Assembly (NCBI RefSeq): GCF_008039875.1
Contig: NZ_VRUU01000006.1
Location: 1-64,000, forward strand
Length of the DNA: 64,000 nt
From: Methylobacterium sp. WL119
Lineage (GTDB): Bacteria > Pseudomonadota > Alphaproteobacteria > Rhizobiales > Beijerinckiaceae
Direction of reading: 5' to 3'
Made by a program: the position numbers and the translations under genes. The notes under the pieces were generated by a model, which was not told the DNA's origin, did not search any database, and worked only from the letters and a program-made list of their open reading frames with translations. Positions 50,117 to 58,946 of this stretch are shown here, one piece after another (position 1 is the first letter of the stretch; each line of letters begins with the position of its first letter).

Positions 50117-50920
50117 TCAGGCCGACTTGGCTTCACGCCGGCGTGCCGTCTGCTGGAAAAACAGCGCCTGGCTGATGACGGCGGAGACGTTGGCGGGCTG
50201 GAACGGCTTGGCGATGAGGAAGGCCGGCTCCGGGCGCTCGCCCGTGAGGAATCGCTCCGGGTAGGCGGTGATGAAGATCACCGGGACCTCGAAGGTCTTC
50301 AGCAGGTCGTTGACGGCATCGAGGCCGGACGAGCCGTCCGCGAGCTGGATGTCGGCAAGGATCAGGCCCGGGCGCTTGCTTTCGGAGGCGATCTTGACGG
50401 CCTCGGTGCGCGTGCGGGCGACGCCGATGACGTTGTGGCCCAGGCCCTCGACCAGCGCTTCGAGGTCCATCGCGATCAGCGGCTCGTCCTCGATGATGAG
50501 GATGTCGGTGGCCATGTCCGCGGCGAGCTCGCGTCCCGCCTCGTCGACCAGGTCGCGCACCTGGCTGACGTCGACGTCGAGGATGATCGCCGCGTCCTCC
50601 TCCGAGAAGCCTTCGAGGCAGGAGAGCAGGAAGGCCTGGCGCGGCAGCGGCGTGATCTGGCCGAGCCGCACCTCGGCGGGGAGATCGTGCTGCACCTGTT
50701 CGCTGCGGCCGTTCACCGAGAGCGAATTCCAGATGCGGGTGAACACCCGGAACAGGTCGGCCTTCACGTTCGTGCTGCGGCCGAGCGTATCCGGCTCGTT
50801 GACCAGCGTCTCCAGAGTTGCCGCGACGTAGGCGTCGCCCGCCACCTGGCTGCCCGTCAACGCGCGCGCGTAGCGCCGCAGGTACGGCAGGTGCTGCACC
50901 ACGAGTTGCGATGTCGACAT
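50117..50920 (-). CDS. phyR: General stress response regulator PhyR
   Basis: 267-residue anti-anti-sigma factor. The N-terminal sigma-like domain (about 1-135, EcfG-like without DNA-binding function) is fused to a receiver domain with acidic pocket IIEDEP and phospho-acceptor Asp190 (LILADIQLADGSSG). When phosphorylated, PhyR sequesters NepR and frees EcfG (established in Methylobacterium extorquens). It is divergent from nepR with an EcfG promoter 46-70 bases upstream, so it is probably autoregulated. The cognate sigma factor gene is not in the window. Confidence 0.97.
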   Translation of the reverse strand: MSTSQLVVQHLPYLRRYARALTGSQVAGDAYVAATLETLVNEPDTLGRSTNVKADLFRVFTRIWNSLSVNGRSEQVQHDLPAEVRLGQITPLPRQAFLLSCLEGFSEEDAAIILDVDVSQVRDLVDEAGRELAADMATDILIIEDEPLIAMDLEALVEGLGHNVIGVARTRTEAVKIASESKRPGLILADIQLADGSSGLDAVNDLLKTFEVPVIFITAYPERFLTGERPEPAFLIAKPFQPANVSAVISQALFFQQTARRREAKSA

Positions 50921-50965
50921 ACGATCCCCTGTGCCTTGTCGGCCTGCTATTCAACCTGCCGCCCC

Positions 50966-50990
50966 AACGCGGGGCATCCGACTCCGTTCC
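50966..50990 (-). promoter_or_regulatory. EcfG-type promoter of phyR
   Basis: Minus-strand GGAAC (50990-50986), 16 bases, CGTT (50969-50966), a perfect consensus match 46 bases before the phyR start. Confidence 0.88.
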
Positions 50991-51000
50991 GGCAGGGCGC

Positions 51001-51025
51001 GGAACCGCTTCTGGCCGGAGGCGTT
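51001..51025 (+). promoter_or_regulatory. EcfG-type promoter of nepR
   Basis: Perfect GGAAC-N16-CGTT on the plus strand, back to back with the phyR promoter (10 bases between them) and 90 bases before the nepR start. Confidence 0.88.
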
Positions 51026-51115
51026 GCTGGTGCAGCCATGGCGTATGTCGCGCGGCAAGACAATGCGCGCGTGCCTCATGCACAGATGCCGCGAACGGCA
51101 CCGGGGGACGTGAGG

Positions 51116-51364
51116 ATGACCGACGCTGCGAAGGCGGGGAGGCCGATCGGCAATGCCGGCCTGAGGCCCGTCGGAGAATCGGGGCCCGCGGGCTCGAGGG
51201 CCGAGAAGCGCGAGCATGGATCGTCGCGCCTCAGCGACCAGGCCCAGGCGCGCATCGGCCACAACCTCCGCTGCCTCTACGACGGACTCGTCCAGCAACC
51301 CGTCCCGGATCGATTTCGCGAGCTCATCGAGCGTCTCGATGCGAAGGAGCCGAAGTCGCCCTGA
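51116..51364 (+). CDS. nepR: Anti-sigma factor NepR
   Basis: 82-residue anti-sigma factor that holds EcfG until PhyR is phosphorylated. The conserved core is visible in the second half (ARIGHNLRCLYDGLVQQPVP followed by DRFRELIERLDAKE). The first 40 residues are disordered, as usual. The ATG at 51116 is preceded by GTGAGG. Divergent from phyR, the standard arrangement. Confidence 0.93.
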   Translation: MTDAAKAGRPIGNAGLRPVGESGPAGSRAEKREHGSSRLSDQAQARIGHNLRCLYDGLVQQPVPDRFRELIERLDAKEPKSP

Positions 51365-51431
51365 GGCGCTCCGGCTCCATCTTCTGCAGTTCCTGTGGCG
51401 CGTGAAGCGCCCGCAGGATGCGAGCTCGGCG

Positions 51432-51608
51432 TCAGAGCGTGGGCGAGCGGCCGCGCATCAGGCCGATCACGGCCGAGATGGCGAACAGCACGATCGCGAC
51501 GAAGAACACCAGCTTGGCGGCTTCCATCGCCGTGCCGGCGATGCCACCGAAGCCGAGCAGAGCGGCCCCGAGGGCCACGACGAGGAACGTAACGGCCCAA
51601 CCGAGCAT
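51432..51608 (-). CDS. DUF1328 small membrane protein (YtjA family)
   Basis: 58-residue, two-helix membrane protein beginning [20 protein letters not shown], with [21 protein letters not shown] as the second helix. This is the DUF1328/YtjA signature. Function is unknown, but members are often stress-induced. A perfect EcfG promoter lies about 57 bases upstream, and an AGGA ribosome-binding site precedes the ATG. Confidence 0.9.
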   Translation of the reverse strand: MLGWAVTFLVVALGAALLGFGGIAGTAMEAAKLVFFVAIVLFAISAVIGLMRGRSPTL

Positions 51609-51664
51609 CTGCGTTATCCTTGATAACATGGACGCGGGCTTGGCCGCGACCTTCTGACATCCCA

Positions 51665-51689
51665 AACGTCAAGTCGTTGTTTCGGTTCC
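51665..51689 (-). promoter_or_regulatory. EcfG-type promoter of the DUF1328 gene
   Basis: Minus-strand GGAAC (51689-51685), 16 bases, CGTT (51668-51665), perfect match. Confidence 0.85.
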
Positions 51690-51829
51690 GCCGCTTCGAA
51701 TGCCTGCACACACGAAAAATCGAGCGCCTCGGATCCGATGCCGATCCATCGCCGAAATCGTCGCCCGCCCCCTCGCGCCGGTGCGCATGTCACGCCATAT
51801 TGCTCTTCGTTGGACACGAGGCTGCAGCC

Positions 51830-51855
51830 GGAACGGAGCCGTTCCGAACGGCGTT
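51830..51855 (+). promoter_or_regulatory. EcfG-type promoter of the 55-residue gene
   Basis: Perfect GGAAC-N17-CGTT, 32 bases before the ATG at 51888. Confidence 0.8.
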
Positions 51856-51887
51856 CCTCAGTCCAGGTCCGAAACCAGAGAACAGCG

Positions 51888-52055
51888 ATGAGAAAAGCGT
51901 CCGCCCTCGTCCAGCGCCTCACCGATATCGTCAGCTCCGCCGCAGGTGCCGCGGCACGCGGCGTCGAGGAGGTCCTGGGTGCGCTGGCCCCGAGGCCCGA
52001 GCCGCGCCTGGTTCCGATCCGGGTCCGGCCGAACGGTCCCGCTCATCGGCATTGA
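51888..52055 (+). CDS. Small hypothetical stress-regulon protein (55 aa)
   Basis: MRKASALVQRLTDIV starts an amphipathic helical N-terminal half, followed by a Pro/Arg-rich tail. No family is recognised. It is delimited by a perfect EcfG promoter upstream and a strong intrinsic terminator 30 bases downstream, which makes it a real transcription unit even if coding is not proven. Confidence 0.65.
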   Translation: MRKASALVQRLTDIVSSAAGAAARGVEEVLGALAPRPEPRLVPIRVRPNGPAHRH

Positions 52056-52084
52056 TCGCCGCCGGAGTCGATCCGTCGCTGAGC

Positions 52085-52110
52085 AAGCCGCCCTCCGGGG
52101 CGGCTTTTTT
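52085..52110 (+). terminator. Rho-independent terminator of the 55-residue gene
   Basis: AAGCCGCCC / GGGCGGCTT stem with a TCCG loop, followed by T residues to 52110. The remaining 290 bases up to 52402 hold no gene; a CTTAA ... TTAAG patch near 52323-52338 may belong to the next promoter. Confidence 0.9.
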
Positions 52111-52402
52111 CATGCGCCGTCCACCGGAATCCCACGGCGGAGGCTCGAACGCGCCGCGCACCGCCCACCGGGCAAAGCCGACGAGCATGGCCTCGCGACA
52201 GGTCCGCCAAGTCGAGCCGCCTGCTGGTGTCCTCATAATAGGCCGCTCGAGGGGCCAATACCTGTGCCTGATCGCTGCGATGTTGTGATCGTGTCGGTTG
52301 TCTTCCGCACTTGCCGCCCCGCTTAACGAACCTTTAAGTCGGCCTCGCTCGCCCAGGCCACCGCTGGGCCGGCATGCCGCATGGGCGGGGACCTGACGAG
52401 AC

Positions 52403-53380
52403 ATGGCGTTCTGGGCGCGCTGGCAGAGGTTTTACGGCTCCGGGGGAACGCGGCGGCAGATGATCGGGACCGCCGCGGCGGGGCTGATCCTCGGGCTCGG
52501 CAGCGTCACGATCGGATCGAGCCTCGTCCAGGCCTCCGAGCGCGGCGGCCTGCTCGACTTCTTCCAGGAACTCTTCGCGCCCGCCCGGCCGCAGCCCGCG
52601 CCGCCGGCGCACCGCCCCGGCCGCTACGCCAACCTGCCCGACGGCCGCCGCCTCGGGTATTCGCGCCCGGTCTATCATACCCCGCGTCCCGTGGCCGACC
52701 TCCCGCTCGGCCGGTCGCGTCGCAAGCGGGCCCGCGCGGAGCGCGTGACGCGGGTCGCCGTCGCCTCGGCCGGGCGTCGCACGGTCTGCGTGCGGATGTG
52801 CGACGGCTATCTCTTCCCCATCGGCAATCTCGGGGCACGGGCCGACATGCCGGTGCACGAGGCGGCCTGCGCCGCCGCCTGCCCGGGGGCGCCGACGAAC
52901 GTCTACACCCTCGGCGCCCGCGAGACCGAGCTCGACCGCGCGATCAGCCCGCAGGGCCTGCCCTACCGGGCCTCGGCTCTGGCCAACATCTACCGCCAGC
53001 GGCGCGTCGAGAACTGTTCCTGCCAGGCCGCGCCCGGCACCCCGCCCCTGCCGCTCGCCGGCGATCTCACCCTGCGCAAGGGCGACGTCGTCGCCACCCG
53101 CGACAGCGCCGACGTGGTGACGCGAAACCGGTCGGGCTCGGTCGCCCTGGTCGACTTCCGGCAGGCCGCGATCACGCGGGGCCAGAGCCGGCGGATCGAG
53201 GCGAAGGTTGGCGCGATCCAGCGCGACGCCGAGGCGCACGCCTTCCGCCGGACGCTGCGCACGGCCGAGCGGGCGAGCCTCGTCCAGGTCGCCTCGGTCG
53301 GCGACGGCTTCCGCATCCCCGCGCGCGCCGCGATCAACCAGAACCCGATCCGCGTGGTCACGCCCTCCCCGTTCCGTTGA
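52403..53380 (+). CDS. DUF2865 domain exported protein
   Basis: 325-residue protein with an N-terminal signal or anchor (MIGTAAAGLILGLGSVTIGSSLVQASE) after a basic start. A long Pro/Arg-rich region leads to a cysteine-rich core (TVCVRMCDGYLFPIG, EAACAAACPGAPTNVY, ENCSCQ) characteristic of DUF2865. Function is unknown; the cysteines suggest periplasmic disulfides. Confidence 0.85.
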   Translation: MAFWARWQRFYGSGGTRRQMIGTAAAGLILGLGSVTIGSSLVQASERGGLLDFFQELFAPARPQPAPPAHRPGRYANLPDGRRLGYSRPVYHTPRPVADLPLGRSRRKRARAERVTRVAVASAGRRTVCVRMCDGYLFPIGNLGARADMPVHEAACAAACPGAPTNVYTLGARETELDRAISPQGLPYRASALANIYRQRRVENCSCQAAPGTPPLPLAGDLTLRKGDVVATRDSADVVTRNRSGSVALVDFRQAAITRGQSRRIEAKVGAIQRDAEAHAFRRTLRTAERASLVQVASVGDGFRIPARAAINQNPIRVVTPSPFR

Positions 53381-53465
53381 CGTCCTCGCGCTTCGGATTG
53401 TCCGCCGCCGCGCGTTCGCGTAGCTCCGGGCCGACCGCGCCGGTCGGGATCGGAAGGAGCCTCGG

Positions 53466-54407
53466 ATGGCGGACACGGATGCCGGTACCGATGCGCCCGA
53501 CTTCGACACGGTGATGCCCGCGAGCGGCCGCCTGGAAACGTTGAGCCCCCTCGTCCGCCGCCGGGTCGCGCCGAACGGCGGCCCGTTCACCGCGAGCGGC
53601 ACCTGCACCTACGTCGTCGGGCACGGACGCGTCGCGGTGATCGATCCGGGGCCGGCCGATGCCGGCCACGTCGAGGCCCTGCTCGCCGATCTCGGCCAAG
53701 AGTCGGTGGCGGCGATCGTCGTCACCCACACCCATCGCGACCACTCCCCGGGCGCCCGCCTGCTGCAGGCACGCACCGGCGCGCCGATCGCCGGCTGCCT
53801 GCCGCATCGGGCCGCCCGCGCGCTCGGCGCCGGCGAGATCGGCCATCTCGATGCCGCCGCCGACCGCGACCACGTCCCCGACCGGCCGATGCACGAGGGC
53901 GATGCGCTCTCCGGCGAAGGCTGGACCCTCGTCGCGGTCGAGACGCCCGGCCACACCATGAACCACCTCGCCTTCGCCCTGCCGGAGGAGGCGGCCTTGT
54001 TCTCCGGCGATCACGTCATGGCATGGTCGACCAGCATCGTCGCGCCGCCGGACGGTTCGATGCGCGCCTACATGGATTCGCTCGACAAGCTCAGGGGCCG
54101 CGACGAGACCATCTACTGGCCGGGCCATGGCGGCCCGGTGCGCGATCCCCGGCGCTTCGTGCGCGGGTTGGCCAACCACCGCCGCCACCGCGAGGCCTCG
54201 ATCCGCGCGCGCATCGCCGCCGGCGACGACACCATCCCGGCGATCGTCGCGGCCACGTACCAGAACCTCGATCCGCGCCTGCGCGGCGCGGCGGCGCTGT
54301 CGGTGTTCGCCCACCTCGAGGATCTCGTCGCGCGCGGGCTGGTGGCGACGCAGGGCGCGCCGCGCCTCGACGGGACCTTCGCAGCAGGCCCCTCGCCGGC
54401 CGGCTGA
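53466..54407 (+). CDS. MBL-fold metallo-hydrolase (LACTB2-like)
   Basis: 313-residue metallo-beta-lactamase-fold hydrolase. The metal motif THTHRDHSPG is near residue 86, with further ligands in TPGHTMNHLAF near 160, FSGDHVM near 180 and WPGHGGPV near 220. A C-terminal winged-helix-like extension (ARIAAGDDTIPAIVAATY ...) matches the LACTB2 subgroup, which includes nucleases and thioesterases. The substrate is not evident. Confidence 0.92.
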   Translation: MADTDAGTDAPDFDTVMPASGRLETLSPLVRRRVAPNGGPFTASGTCTYVVGHGRVAVIDPGPADAGHVEALLADLGQESVAAIVVTHTHRDHSPGARLLQARTGAPIAGCLPHRAARALGAGEIGHLDAAADRDHVPDRPMHEGDALSGEGWTLVAVETPGHTMNHLAFALPEEAALFSGDHVMAWSTSIVAPPDGSMRAYMDSLDKLRGRDETIYWPGHGGPVRDPRRFVRGLANHRRHREASIRARIAAGDDTIPAIVAATYQNLDPRLRGAAALSVFAHLEDLVARGLVATQGAPRLDGTFAAGPSPAG

Positions 54408-54443
54408 GGCGCGAGACCGCCCGCCGCGCGCGGCCGCCCGACC

Positions 54444-55223
54444 CTACTTCACGGCGAGCGCGAGGTTCGCGACCTCGTCGAGATAGGCCCGGATGCGGTC
54501 GGCATTGACGCCGAAATCGCGCGTGCCCAGCCGCGAGGCGGAGCGGACGTCGATGCGGGCGCCGTCGGCACGCGGCCGGACGCGGATGGTGACGTCGTCG
54601 GGCAGGTTGAGGATGAGGCTGCGCGAGACCGCCTCGATCCGGCCGTTGCCGGTCCGCCCGCCGGGGCGGATCGCCTCGACGATCTGCCACTTGCGGTTCA
54701 CCGCCGCCTTGCGCGCCAGCTCGAACGCCTCGTCGGCGTCGATGTCGAGGGTCAGCGGCGCGGTCTGCGGATAGGCGGCGCGCTGCCGTTCGCGGGTCGG
54801 GAGGTCGGGATCGGCGGGGTAGCGCCCGTTCCGGGCGGCGAACGCGGCGCGCGAGCGCGAGAAGGCCGGAGGGTTGTCGATGTCGGTGGTCACGTCGGTC
54901 AGCGCCGGCAGCCGGAAGCCCCGCAGCGCCGCGTAGGCCGGGTAGGCGAGCACCAGCATCGCGAGGACCAGGCCGCCGATCGCCGCACCGAGGCCGCGGG
55001 CGCCTTCCCGCCAGACCCGGACGAAGGCGAACCCGGCGAGCGCGACCGCCAGCACCGCGACGCCGAGGCCCGCGGCCAGCGTCGCCAGCGCCGGCCCGGC
55101 CTCCGCACGGGGATCGCGGACCAGCACGATCGCGATGCCGGACACGATGAGCGAGAACAGGGCGGCCCACCGGGCCAGGGGGCCGGCGCGGGTGACGGGT
55201 TCCTCGACGAGAAGGCGGCGCAT
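54444..55223 (-). CDS. DUF1499 domain membrane protein
   Basis: 259-residue protein with three N-terminal hydrophobic segments (about 18-38, 45-70 and 78-98) and a soluble DUF1499 domain (LTDVTTDIDNPPAFSRSRAAF, RKWQIVEAIRP, DDVTIRVRPRADGARIDVRSASRLGTRDFGVNADRIRAYLDE). Function is unknown. It is divergent from the MarR gene. Confidence 0.9.
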   Translation of the reverse strand: MRRLLVEEPVTRAGPLARWAALFSLIVSGIAIVLVRDPRAEAGPALATLAAGLGVAVLAVALAGFAFVRVWREGARGLGAAIGGLVLAMLVLAYPAYAALRGFRLPALTDVTTDIDNPPAFSRSRAAFAARNGRYPADPDLPTRERQRAAYPQTAPLTLDIDADEAFELARKAAVNRKWQIVEAIRPGGRTGNGRIEAVSRSLILNLPDDVTIRVRPRADGARIDVRSASRLGTRDFGVNADRIRAYLDEVANLALAVK

Positions 55224-55321
55224 GGCTGGTGTCTGGCTTCGGGGTCGCGAACGCTATACCGGCCGGCGCGTGGCCGCGCCACTCGCCGGGATCGCCCGGT
55301 CTGCTATAGCTTGGCCCCGTG

Positions 55322-55822
55322 ATGCCGCGTACCCGCCCCGTCCCCGATCCGGATCCTGCCGACGCCGCGGTCGATCCCCTGCGCGTCTGGTTCCGCTTCA
55401 TCCGCCTCAACCGGCGGGTCACGGCGGCGATGAGCGGGACGCTGCGCGGCATCGGCCTGTCGATCCCGCAATTCGACGTGCTCTCGACGCTGACCGAGCG
55501 CGAGGGCCTGACCCAGCAGGACCTGGCGGCGCGCCTCTACGTCACGAAGGGCAACGTCTCCGGTCTGATCGACCGCCTGGTCGAGGCCGGGCTGGTCGAG
55601 CGCCGCCCGATCCCCGGCGACCGGCGCTCGCATGCGCTCCACCTCACGCCGGCCGGCGCCGACCTCGCCGCGCAGGGGCTCGCGGCGCAGGCGGCCTATG
55701 TCGGGCGGACGCTCGGGCGCCTCGGCGCCGACGACCTCGCCGCATTCGAGGGCCTCGTGCTGCGCTGGCGGGAGCTGGCCCGGTCCGAAACCGAGAGGCC
55801 GGATCGTCCCAAGGCCGATTGA
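55322..55822 (+). CDS. MarR family transcriptional regulator
   Basis: 166-residue winged-helix regulator. Landmarks are the dimer helix VWFRFIRLNRRV, the recognition region TQQDLAARLYVTKGNVSGLIDRLVEAGLVERRPIPGDRRSH (split for reading: helix LAARLYVTKGNVSGLIDRL, wing RRPIPGDRR) and the C-terminal helix. Either GTG (55319) or the adjacent ATG (55322) could start it. The target is unknown; the divergent DUF1499 gene is a candidate. Confidence 0.92.
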   Translation: MPRTRPVPDPDPADAAVDPLRVWFRFIRLNRRVTAAMSGTLRGIGLSIPQFDVLSTLTEREGLTQQDLAARLYVTKGNVSGLIDRLVEAGLVERRPIPGDRRSHALHLTPAGADLAAQGLAAQAAYVGRTLGRLGADDLAAFEGLVLRWRELARSETERPDRPKAD

Positions 55823-55864
55823 TCGTCGCGGGATGGCGGATCCGAGCTTCGCCCGAACTCCGGA

Positions 55865-57727
55865 TCAGGGGGCGTAGGCGCGCGCCGAGCCGGGAATCAC
55901 GACCGAGGTCGGCACGTGCAGGGGCAGGGACGACGGCGCGTCCTCGCGTTGGTCCGGATCGGCGCCCTTCTGGCCGGTGCGGACGCGGATCCCGGCCCAC
56001 GGGCCGTCGATGTCGAAGGCGAGGCTTGCACGGGCGTTGTCGCCCCCGGCCTTCGGGCCGAGTTCCGCCCGGGCCCGGACGCTGCGCGCCGGCAGCGAGA
56101 CCTGGCCGCGCAGGATGCCCGTGAGGTTGGCGGCCTTGAGGGTGCCCTCGCCGATCTCGCCGATCCCATCGGCGAACTTCAACGTGATCGCGGCCCGCTC
56201 GAACGGGGTGCGGCCGTTGCGGCGGGCGAGCGCGCCGGGCGCGACCGCCCCGTTGCGATGCAGGACGTCGGCGAGGTCGATCCCGGCGAGCACGCCGCCG
56301 TCGATGGCGAAGGCGGCCCGTCCGGCGACGTGCGCGGTGAGGTCCGCTGCATCGCGCCCGGTGCTCTCCAGGGCGAACTGCCCTTGCGTGCCGCCGTGAA
56401 CCCAGCGCGACTCGCCGAGGTCGAGCAGGAGGGCACCGAGGTCGAGCCGGTCGAAGGCGCCCTGCGCCTTAACCTCGGTCTCGGCCCCGTCCGCGCCGGT
56501 CGCCGACAGGGCGACCCGGCCCTTCAGGGTCGCGCCCTGGAGCTCGGCGCGGTTGAGGGCGACCTCGACCGCCCCGAGCCGCACCAGCACGCTCGCCGCG
56601 AGATCGTTCAGGAGGACCGGCCCGATCCGGCTCTCGGCCGCCGAGATGCGCAGGTCGAGGTCTCCGCCCGTGAGCGGGCCCAGGGCGATCGCCTGAGCGC
56701 CCTGGGGGGCGCCGTCGACCGTCGATCCGCCGAAGATCTGCATCAGGCCGCCGAGCAGGGGCGCCAGGTTCAGGCTGTCGCTGGCGAGCGTGGCCTGGAC
56801 CGCGGTGCGGGCCTCGCCGAGGCTCACGGACCCCGCGCCCTCGAGCACGTCCTCGCCGAAGGTGGCGCGCAGGCTAGAGAACGCCATCGTGCGGCCGGCG
56901 GCCTCGAAGCGTCCGTCGAGGGCCAGCGTGCGGATGAAGGGGGCCAAGGCCACGTCGCTGCCGATCCAGGCCATCGTCTCGGAAAGCGAACGCGTCTCGA
57001 TCCGCCCCTGCCCCTGGATGGCGAGGCCTCCCGCGGTCCGGGCGCTGCCCTCTGCGGCCAGGTTCCCGGTGGGCCAGGCGGCATCGAGCCTGAACGGCGA
57101 CGCGGCGCCGCTCAGCAGGTCGTTCGCGCGCAGGCCGATGAGCGCGACGCTGGTGCGCGCGCCGCGCCAGGTGAAGCTCGCCGCCGCGTCGAGGCCGGCG
57201 CTCCAGAGCGGCCAAGCGAGGGTGAGGTCGACCGCCTGCGCGCCGCCGCCGGGGCTTGCCGCGTCGAGGGTCGCGCCGGCCAGCGTGATCCGGCGCGGGT
57301 GATTCGTGCCGCCTTGGCCGAGCCGCGCGGCGGTCCGGCGCACTGGCTCGGCCCAGCGCGGATCGTCGGCGCCCTCCGGCATGTGGATCGTGGCGCCCCC
57401 CAGCGCGAGCGAGCCGAGGTCGGCTTGGCCCGAGAGCAGGGCGAGCGGGTTGAGGTCGAGATCGAGGCTGCCGCCCTCGATCAACGCCGGGCTGCCGGCC
57501 TGCGCGGCGGTGATCCGGGTGCGGGTGAAGCTCAGGCGCGGCAGGGGCAGCAACGTCATCGTGGTCGCGCCCTCGGCGGTGAGCGCGAAGCCGAAATCGC
57601 GCAGGCCGCGGCTGACGAAGGCCGCCGCCGTCGGGGTGCCGACCGGCCAGGGTAGGGTCGCGAGGCCGGTCCCGAGGACGGCGAGCGACGCGAAGCCGAC
57701 GGCAAGAAGGAGGCGGCGCGGCGACAT
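55865..57727 (-). CDS. AsmA family protein
   Basis: 620-residue AsmA-type protein with a single N-terminal anchor (LLLAVGFASLAVLGTGLATL) and a long beta-rich periplasmic region. The C-terminal AsmA_2-like part has DLTAHVAGRAAFAIDGGVLAGIDL and GEGTLKAANLTGILRGQVSLP. The family is linked to lipid transport and outer-membrane homeostasis. The ATG at 57727 is chosen because it directly precedes the anchor. Confidence 0.88.
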   Translation of the reverse strand: MSPRRLLLAVGFASLAVLGTGLATLPWPVGTPTAAAFVSRGLRDFGFALTAEGATTMTLLPLPRLSFTRTRITAAQAGSPALIEGGSLDLDLNPLALLSGQADLGSLALGGATIHMPEGADDPRWAEPVRRTAARLGQGGTNHPRRITLAGATLDAASPGGGAQAVDLTLAWPLWSAGLDAAASFTWRGARTSVALIGLRANDLLSGAASPFRLDAAWPTGNLAAEGSARTAGGLAIQGQGRIETRSLSETMAWIGSDVALAPFIRTLALDGRFEAAGRTMAFSSLRATFGEDVLEGAGSVSLGEARTAVQATLASDSLNLAPLLGGLMQIFGGSTVDGAPQGAQAIALGPLTGGDLDLRISAAESRIGPVLLNDLAASVLVRLGAVEVALNRAELQGATLKGRVALSATGADGAETEVKAQGAFDRLDLGALLLDLGESRWVHGGTQGQFALESTGRDAADLTAHVAGRAAFAIDGGVLAGIDLADVLHRNGAVAPGALARRNGRTPFERAAITLKFADGIGEIGEGTLKAANLTGILRGQVSLPARSVRARAELGPKAGGDNARASLAFDIDGPWAGIRVRTGQKGADPDQREDAPSSLPLHVPTSVVIPGSARAYAP

Positions 57728-58034
57728 TGCACTCCGGGCGGGCACGTCGCGGGCCGCCCGAGGGGCGGCGAAGTCGCGACGGGGGACGACGAGCGGCCCC
57801 GGATGTTTCAGGCTCACCCCGCCGTCATGCATCGGACCGTTCGGGTGATTCCCTTAAAGCGTCCGATCGGCTTTGTCTGCCCGCAGCGCCCGGCCGTCCC
57901 CGCCGCCTTCGTGCGGACGGCCGGGGCCGCGCTTCCCGACGCCGGGCGCCTTTACCGGCGCGCCGGAATCGGGGACAGCTTTCGCGGAACGAATGTCGGC
58001 GCGATCGCGCGCGGGCCGGAAGGGTTCAGTGTCC
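57728..58034. other. Intergenic region between asmA-like and scoA genes
   Basis: 307 bases between divergent genes, expected to hold the promoters of both. I see no recognisable operator or terminator. Confidence 0.5.
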
Positions 58035-58772
58035 ATGAAGAAGGTCTATGCGGATCCGACGTCGGCGCTCGCGGGGCTGCTCAAGAACGACATGATGGTG
58101 ATGTGCGGCGGCTTCGGCCTCTGCGGCATCCCCGACGAGCTGATCGAGGCGGTGCGGGAATCGGGCGTGAAGGGGCTGACCATCGTCTCGAACAACGCCG
58201 GCATCGACGGCGTCGGCCTCGGCAAGCTGCTCGAGACCCGGCAGGTCGCGAAGATGATCTCGTCCTATGTCGGCGAGAACAAGGAGTTCGCCCGGCAGTA
58301 CCTCGGCGGCGAGCTCCAGATCGAGTTCAATCCGCAGGGGACGCTGGCCGAGCGCATCCGCGCGGGCGGGGCCGGCATCCCGGCCTTCTTCACCAAAACC
58401 GGCGTCGGCACGAAGGTGGCCGAGGGCAAGGAGGTGCGCGAATTCGACGGCGAGCACTTCGTGATGGAGCGCGGGCTGTTCGCGGACCTCGCCATCGTCC
58501 ACGCCCATACCGGCGACACCGAGGGCAACCTGCGCTACCGGAAGACCGCGCGGAACTTCAACCCGATGATGGCGACCGCCGCGACGATGACAGTGGCGCA
58601 GGTCGAGCACCTGGTGCAGCCCGGCGAGATCGACGCCGACGACATCCACACCCCCGGCATCTTCGTGAAGCGGATCATCCACGTTCCGGGGCGCGAGAAG
58701 CGGATCGAGCAGCGCACGGTGCGCAAGCGCGCCGAGGCCGCTCCGGCCGCGGCCGGCGGCGCCGCCGTCTGA
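58035..58772 (+). CDS. Succinyl-CoA:3-oxoacid CoA-transferase subunit A
   Basis: 245-residue alpha subunit transferring CoA from succinyl-CoA to acetoacetate. Signatures are MVMCGGFGLCGIPDELIEAV near residue 22, the family glycine region SNNAGIDGVGLGKLL near 52 and GGAGIPAFFTKTGVGT near 110. A Pro/Ala-rich tail ends the protein. It pairs with the B subunit 174 bases downstream, allowing ketone body or polyhydroxybutyrate-derived acetoacetate use. Confidence 0.94.
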   Translation: MKKVYADPTSALAGLLKNDMMVMCGGFGLCGIPDELIEAVRESGVKGLTIVSNNAGIDGVGLGKLLETRQVAKMISSYVGENKEFARQYLGGELQIEFNPQGTLAERIRAGGAGIPAFFTKTGVGTKVAEGKEVREFDGEHFVMERGLFADLAIVHAHTGDTEGNLRYRKTARNFNPMMATAATMTVAQVEHLVQPGEIDADDIHTPGIFVKRIIHVPGREKRIEQRTVRKRAEAAPAAAGGAAV

Positions 58773-58795
58773 GCCCGCGACGACCTCCGGCCGTG

Positions 58796-58931
58796 AGGCC
58801 GCAAGCGCGAAGCGCGTCGCCGCGGGTGCGGCGGACGGCGCGGGACGCGCCCCACAGGAACCCGGCCGGCAGGCCGCAAGCGCGAAGCGCGTCGCCGCGG
58901 GTGCGGCGGACGGCGCGGGACGCGCCCCACA
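58796..58931. repeat. Two perfect 61-bp direct repeats between scoA and scoB
   Basis: Copy 1 is 58796-58856 and copy 2 is 58871-58931, identical and separated by 14 bases (period 75). Each contains short inverted repeats (GCGCGAAGCGCG; CGCCGCGGGTGCGGCG) and could fold into hairpins in the scoAB transcript. Confidence 0.9.
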
Positions 58932-58946
58932 TCAGGAGATCGAAAA

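Noticed and set aside
49746..50264. A 172-codon plus-strand frame covering the sRNA region
   Set aside because: It has no ribosome-binding site and no domain, crosses two strong terminators and runs antisense into phyR.
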